Source of the DNA: Fictibacillus marinisediminis | GTDB taxonomy: Bacteria > Bacillota > Bacilli > Bacillales > Fictibacillaceae | DNA: 64,000 nt | Direction: 5' to 3' | Assembly (NCBI RefSeq): GCF_023149135.1 | Contig: NZ_JAIWJX010000002.1 | Location: 434,001-498,000, forward strand | The notes under the pieces: model-generated | What the model was told of the DNA's origin: nothing | Database searches by the model: none | Seen by the model: only the letters and a program-made list of their open reading frames with translations | Translations under genes and position numbers: made by a program | In this document: piece by piece, positions 60,491 to 64,000 of the stretch | Position numbering within the stretch: position 1 is the stretch's first letter | Layout of the letters: each line of letters begins with the position of its first letter

Positions 60491-61360
60491 ATGAAGGCAC
60501 AGCTGAAGGACATCATATCTAAAAGCATCTTAACACCAGGGGTAGGTCAGCTCGATGATTTTTCTCATTCGCTGAATCCCTATGCTGGCTGTACCTTCGC
60601 CTGCTCCTATTGTTACGTGAGACAGCTGCCGATTTCTCTTTACCGTGACGAAGAATGGGGCACATGGGTCGATATTAAGAGCAATGCTGCAGAACTGCTC
60701 AGGCGTGATCTTTTAAAGGCGAGAAAAAAGGGTCCGGTTACGATCTTCATGGCTTCTTCCACCGATCCGTATCAGCCGCTGGAGCACGAGACAAAGCTGA
60801 CACGCAGCTTGCTGGAGGTCATGCTCGAAACCCCGCCGGATTTTCTCCATCTCCAAACACGCTCGCCCTTAGTGGTACGCGATATCGACTTATTAAAAAA
60901 GTTTGGGGATAAAGTCAGGGTGTCGATGACAATCGAAACCGACAAGGAAGATATCCGTAAAGCCTTCGCCCCAACCGCTCCGCCTATTCCGGCCCGCATG
61001 AAAGCGTTGAGGGAAATAAAGAATGCCGGCATCACGACGCAGGCCAGCCTTTCACCGCTGCTCCCATGTTCGAGGGAATTTCCGCAAAAGCTTCGTCCGG
61101 TTGCTGACCGGGTAACGATCGATGATTTTTGGATGGGTGACGGCAGCGGCGGAAAGCGCACCGAACGTCTTGGCATCTATGAAATCTACAAAAAGACCGG
61201 CATGGAAAAGTGGTACAATCCAAACACCCATAAAGTGGTTTTGAACATGATGAAAGAGCAGATCGGCGATGAGGTTGAAGTGATGCTTTCAAAAGACGGC
61301 TTTACACCGGTTGATCCGAAACGGGAACCAGGCATCGGAGAGAACTTGACATTTTTTTAA
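60491..61360 (+). CDS. radical SAM protein (SplB-like/Rv2578c type)
   Basis: A 289-residue radical SAM enzyme. NPYAGCTFACSYCYVRQLPI holds the C-x-x-x-C-x-x-C cluster for the 4Fe-4S centre. Further marks are VTIFMASSTDPYQPLEHETK, LLEVMLETPPDFLHLQTRSPL, VRVSMTIETDKEDI and TTQASLSPLLPC. It belongs to the Rv2578c/SplB-related group; the reaction is not known. AGGAGAAATACAGG fixes ATG 60491. It follows RluF by 25 bp, so they may be co-transcribed. Confidence 0.9.
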   Translation: MKAQLKDIISKSILTPGVGQLDDFSHSLNPYAGCTFACSYCYVRQLPISLYRDEEWGTWVDIKSNAAELLRRDLLKARKKGPVTIFMASSTDPYQPLEHETKLTRSLLEVMLETPPDFLHLQTRSPLVVRDIDLLKKFGDKVRVSMTIETDKEDIRKAFAPTAPPIPARMKALREIKNAGITTQASLSPLLPCSREFPQKLRPVADRVTIDDFWMGDGSGGKRTERLGIYEIYKKTGMEKWYNPNTHKVVLNMMKEQIGDEVEVMLSKDGFTPVDPKREPGIGENLTFF

Positions 61361-61365
61361 TTGTG

Positions 61366-61399
61366 AAAGACTGGTCGGACAGACCGGTCTTTTTTTTAT
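61366..61399 (+). terminator. rho-independent terminator
   Basis: AGACTGGTC / GACCGGTCT stem followed by eight T after the radical SAM gene. Confidence 0.9.
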
Positions 61400-61549
61400 G
61401 AGGATGTTCGCCGCTTTCGGGCTTTCAGTGACACTAGGACTTTCCTATCCAGACTAACGAACCTATTTTATGTAATTTTCAGAAAATATATGTACTTACC
61501 ATCCTGCTCTATGAATAATGGATGTATCTCATAGAATGGAGGAAGGCAT

Positions 61550-62491
61550 ATGCGAAAGACAACAGTACTTAAGTGGATGGTTGTTTTAAGTTTTTTAGCT
61601 GGAATCATTTTTGGCGGAATGAATTTTTCATCGGCCACGAAAGACTCTGGTGATGTGGAATGGAACGGCAGCCAGCTGAGCACGCTGGAGGTCAATGGCA
61701 AACCCTATGTGCCGGCGGACGAACTGGCCAAGGCTTCAGGAAGTGAACTGCATAAAAAGCGAAATCATTATACGGTATCCTCAAGGCTTGACCGTATTAT
61801 GAAAAAGGGTGTAATCCGGGTAGGCACCACTGGGGACTATAAGCCGTTTACCTTTTACAATACAGACACAAAAAAATTTGAAGGCTACGATATCGAGGCT
61901 GCAGAATTAATGGCCAAGGACCTGGGAGTGAAGGTCAAATTTGTAAAAACCTCCTGGCCCACACTGATGAATGACTTGCTCGATGACAAGTTTGATATGG
62001 CGGTAGGCGGAATCAGCCGCAATACGGAACGCCAAAAGACGGCTCAATTAACCCGTCCTTATATGAATGAAGGAAAGGCACCCTTAATACGTGCAGTGGA
62101 TAAGGAAAAGTACACGAGTCTTCAAGCGATTGACCAGCCGAATGTTACGATTGGCGTAAATCCCGGGGGAACGAATCAAAAGTTTGTGGATGCCAATATT
62201 AAGCACGCGAAAGTGATAGTCGTTGAAAATAATTTAGAGATTCCACACATGGTCGCAGAGGGAAAAGTAGACGTCATGATTACGGACAGTACCGAGGCGA
62301 TGTACTATGCGAGCAGGGATCAAAGACTTTACGCTGCCCTTACTGATAACACCTTTACGAAAAGCCAAAAAGGATACCTGATCCCTAGAGGCGATTCAGT
62401 CTTTGAAAACTGGGTCAACCTCTGGATGGATGAAATGGAGCTCCAAGGTGAGTTTAACCGGTTAAAGGACAAATATATCTACAACAAATAG
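61550..62491 (+). CDS. secreted PheC-like (cyclohexadienyl dehydratase) or solute-binding protein
   Basis: A 313-residue exported protein. Signal segment (WMVVLSFLAGIIFGG), then a short stretch resembling a copper-amine-oxidase N-domain repeat (STLEVNGKPYVPADELAKAS, residues 44-63), then a periplasmic-binding-protein fold from residue 80. The latter matches Pseudomonas PheC in many blocks: RLDRIMKKGVIRVGTTGDYKPF, SWPTLMNDLLDDKFDMAVGGIS, NPGGTNQKF and MITDSTEA, where Glu249 equals the PheC catalytic Glu173. PheC turns prephenate/arogenate to phenylpyruvate/phenylalanine. Amino acid binding is the alternative. Start ATG 61550 follows AGGAGGAAGG. Confidence 0.85.
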   Translation: MRKTTVLKWMVVLSFLAGIIFGGMNFSSATKDSGDVEWNGSQLSTLEVNGKPYVPADELAKASGSELHKKRNHYTVSSRLDRIMKKGVIRVGTTGDYKPFTFYNTDTKKFEGYDIEAAELMAKDLGVKVKFVKTSWPTLMNDLLDDKFDMAVGGISRNTERQKTAQLTRPYMNEGKAPLIRAVDKEKYTSLQAIDQPNVTIGVNPGGTNQKFVDANIKHAKVIVVENNLEIPHMVAEGKVDVMITDSTEAMYYASRDQRLYAALTDNTFTKSQKGYLIPRGDSVFENWVNLWMDEMELQGEFNRLKDKYIYNK

Positions 62492-62505
62492 CTAAAAAAG
62501 AATGT

Positions 62506-62542
62506 AAAAGGAGGCCCAAGGAGACTTTTGGCCTCCTTTTTA
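62506..62542 (+). terminator. rho-independent terminator
   Basis: AAAGGAGGCC / GGCCTCCTTT stem-loop with T run after the PheC-like gene. Confidence 0.9.
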
Positions 62543-62575
62543 TGTGATACAGGCAGAGTTCAGGGAGAATTTTAA

Positions 62576-62659
62576 GAAATACGCGCCAATCTCGGCGAAA
62601 TACGATCCGATCTCCGCGAAATACGTGCCAATCTCCACAAAATACGCGCCAATCTCATA
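62576..62659. repeat. four exact-length 21-bp tandem repeats
   Basis: Four adjacent 21-bp units of the form GAAATACGCGCCAATCTCNNN, with 2-4 differences each. They lie in the gap between two convergent terminators. Confidence 0.9.
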
Positions 62660-62679
62660 ACAGCCAAATAGGCACAAAA

Positions 62680-62717
62680 ATAATCCTGGGTATCCAAACG
62701 GATATCCCAGGATTATC
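62680..62717 (-). terminator. terminator of the 3D-domain gene
   Basis: ATAATCCTGGGTATCC / GGATATCCCAGGATTAT stem; on the minus strand T follows. Confidence 0.85.
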
Positions 62718-62727
62718 ATTTAAACGA

Positions 62728-63522
62728 TTATTTCTCATAAACTGTTACTTTTACGTCTTTACGGCCCCAATTGATTGCATCACCATGGTCTGGAATGAAC
62801 ACATCGATCATCTTGCCGTTGATTCCGCCGCCAGTGTCTGCAGCGATAGCTGTGCCGTAGCCTTCAACCACTACTTTTGAACCAAGCGGAATAACATCTG
62901 GATCCACTGCAACTACTTTGCCGTCATTGTATTTTTGCAGATCAATGCCCATTCTTGTTTTGCCGGAACAGCCGTCACAATCTGCAGTATAGGCAGAGCT
63001 GTTTACCGTGAAGCTTCGTGTGGAGTAGGAAGGGCTCTTTTGGCGAAGCTTTGAGAATGTCTTAGGTCCTGCGATGCCGTCAGCTGTGATGCCCTGGTCT
63101 TTTTGAAATGAAGCCACAGCCGAAACGGTGCTGTCACCGTAAATGCCATCAACCTTTGAATCGTATGTATTCCATGCTTTCAATAAACGCTGTAATTCAA
63201 TAACGGGTTTTCCCATATCACCGCTGTGTAATACTTTAATTTTACTGATGGTCGCTGATCCTGCGATACCATCAACCTTCAAACGAGACTGCTCTTGAAA
63301 ACGTTCAACTGCGCCTTTCGTGATCGGACCATAGTAGCCAGTCGCCGTATGATATGGAAAAACACCCTTTGTCATCAAGTATTCCTGCAATTGTTTCACG
63401 TCACTGTTGCTTGAGCCTGTAGAAAGCATTTGGCTGCCTAGAGCGGCGCTGCTGTGTCCAGGAAAAAACAAGCCAGTACAGAGGACTGCCATCATCAGCA
63501 ATCCCATTAGTTTTTTCAACAT
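62728..63522 (-). CDS. secreted cell-wall protein with two PG-binding repeats and a 3D domain
   Basis: A 264-residue exported protein: signal peptide (KKLMGLLMMAVLCTGLFFPG), two peptidoglycan-binding_1 modules (SNSDVKQLQEYLMTKG...KVDGIAG at 38-90 and GKPVIELQRLLKAW...ADGIAG at 95-155), and a C-terminal 3D domain with NSSAYTADCDGC, VAVDPDVIPLGSKV, AADTGGGINGKMIDVF. The three Asp of the domain are present. It resembles YocH-type autolysins and is likely a muralytic or wall-binding enzyme. AAGGGGA precedes ATG 63522. Confidence 0.92.
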   Translation of the reverse strand: MLKKLMGLLMMAVLCTGLFFPGHSSAALGSQMLSTGSSNSDVKQLQEYLMTKGVFPYHTATGYYGPITKGAVERFQEQSRLKVDGIAGSATISKIKVLHSGDMGKPVIELQRLLKAWNTYDSKVDGIYGDSTVSAVASFQKDQGITADGIAGPKTFSKLRQKSPSYSTRSFTVNSSAYTADCDGCSGKTRMGIDLQKYNDGKVVAVDPDVIPLGSKVVVEGYGTAIAADTGGGINGKMIDVFIPDHGDAINWGRKDVKVTVYEK

Positions 63523-63704
63523 TATGAATTCCCCTTAAAATTTTTGATTCGTGTAAACCCTTTAGTTTTTTCGCTAAGAAATGACAAAATAGGGGGAAAT
63601 TTTGAATAAACGCTTCTATTTTCCTATGAACCTTACAAGAAAAGCCAATCGGCTGTTTGCGGCATTTTCCAGCGGGGTATTACTCGAATAAGAGAGAATA
63701 TAAA

Positions 63705-63733
63705 GAAAACTGACCCAAAATTGGATCAGTGAA
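63705..63733 (-). terminator. rho-independent terminator of the downstream-edge GNAT gene
   Basis: On the minus strand: ACTGATCCAA / TTGGGTCAGT stem followed by TTTT. The rest of the gap 63523-63776 shows only the leader of the 3D-domain gene. Confidence 0.7.
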
Positions 63734-63776
63734 TTACCAGATAAGATAGATTTTGGATAAGTACTTAAACAGACGT

Positions 63777-64000
63777 TTAAAACAATAATCCCATGACCAC
63801 AGTAGAGTAATAGACTCCGTTAAAATACGTGTCGTTTCGAATCAAACCTTCCACTTCAAAACCGAGTTTTTTGTAAAGAGCGATAGCCCGGTGATTGTCT
63901 TCTCGGGTCACTAAGCTGATTCTCCTGGTGATTCGGTTATGCTTAGCCCATTCAATCAGTTCAGTCATCATTCTTTCTCCAAGACCCATCCCTGTATGGG
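63777..64000 (-). CDS. GNAT-family acetyltransferase, partial (cut by window edge)
   Basis: The C-terminal 74 residues of an acetyltransferase running off the window. GMGLGERMMTELIEWAK is acetyl-CoA motif A (from Q/R-x-x-G-x-G), RRISLVTREDNHRAIALYKKLGFEVEG is motif B, and the C-terminus is YFNGVYYSTVVMGLLF. The true start lies beyond position 64000; the ATG at 63989 falls inside motif A and is not the start. Substrate unknown. Confidence 0.88.
   Translation of the reverse strand, partial: HTGMGLGERMMTELIEWAKHNRITRRISLVTREDNHRAIALYKKLGFEVEGLIRNDTYFNGVYYSTVVMGLLF

Noticed and set aside
62576..62659. CRISPR array
   Set aside because: Units are adjacent with no spacers of constant length and no cas genes are present.
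63523..63600. WalR-type operator before the 3D-domain gene
   Set aside because: No convincing TGTWAH-N5-TGTWAH direct repeat could be found.

Overview
The window is chromosomal DNA of a low-to-mid GC Gram-positive Bacillaceae. The evidence is the Bacillus-type RBSs (AGGAGG, many GTG and TTG starts), SigA promoters, guanine, lysine and T-box leaders, an efeUOB operon with a perfect 7-1-7 Fur box, a deoR-deoC-cdd-nupC cluster, DbpA, YpfJ and YczE homologues and DUF2500/DUF2653/DUF1801/DUF2935 genes. The closest genus could be Fictibacillus or a relative, but that is inference. No rRNA, tRNA, CRISPR array, prophage or intact insertion sequence was seen.

Layout. 1-9.6 kb: small single-gene units (SRPBCC, DMT exporter, Old Yellow Enzyme, DUF1801, YczE-like, GNATs), and a guanine riboswitch in front of an exported purine-nucleoside-phosphorylase-fold enzyme. 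9.6-14.6 kb: P1 peptidase/VOC pair, DinB, DUF2809, several gene remnants, a T-box leader with a frameshifted acetyltransferase behind it, and an aldo/keto reductase. 14.6-18.7 kb: Fur-controlled efeUOB iron uptake, then a serine recombinase homologue that has lost most catalytic arginines. 19.4-28.2 kb: LOG protein, APH-like kinase, VOC, methyltransferase, an ABC exporter with its own TetR and paired operators, a divergent HTH/VWA pair, and a divergent XRE-cupin/LysE exporter pair. 28.4-34.6 kb: dbpA helicase, lysine riboswitch plus lysine permease, a MEDS protein, and an ECF sigma/DUF4179 anti-sigma pair. 34.8-47.6 kb: an unrecognised protein with an RNase HII-like N-terminus, Gfo/Idh/MocA, MFS, AraC, DUF2500 with a 43-residue membrane peptide, thioesterase, RibD_C reductase, two separate ArsR/SRPBCC pairs, NCS1 permease and threonine aldolase. 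47.8-54.3 kb: YpfJ metalloprotease between two identical palindromes, DUF3311/SSS transporter, and a TetR-controlled SRPBCC/FAD-monooxygenase operon. 54.4-58.1 kb: deoxynucleoside salvage. 58.4-64 kb: AmiS/UreI-like channel, YdeI-like, RluF, a radical SAM protein, a secreted PheC-like protein, a 3D-domain cell-wall protein and a truncated GNAT.

The functional blocks are clear: iron (efeUOB), purine and pyrimidine salvage (riboswitch-nucleosidase, deo cluster), lysine import, and several transporter-plus-regulator modules in which operators can be read directly from the DNA.

Dispersed repeats are the other main feature. One family with imperfect terminal inverted repeats (about 120-320 bp; 22267, 35396 fragment, 36544, 41629, 56239) and a related one ending in GGCTGTCC/GGACAGCC (7453, 42873) share a GC-richer core. 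There is also a hairpin-rich element (58197), a 50-bp nested palindrome in two identical copies (48167, 49138), and 20-21 bp tandem repeats (12399, 62576).
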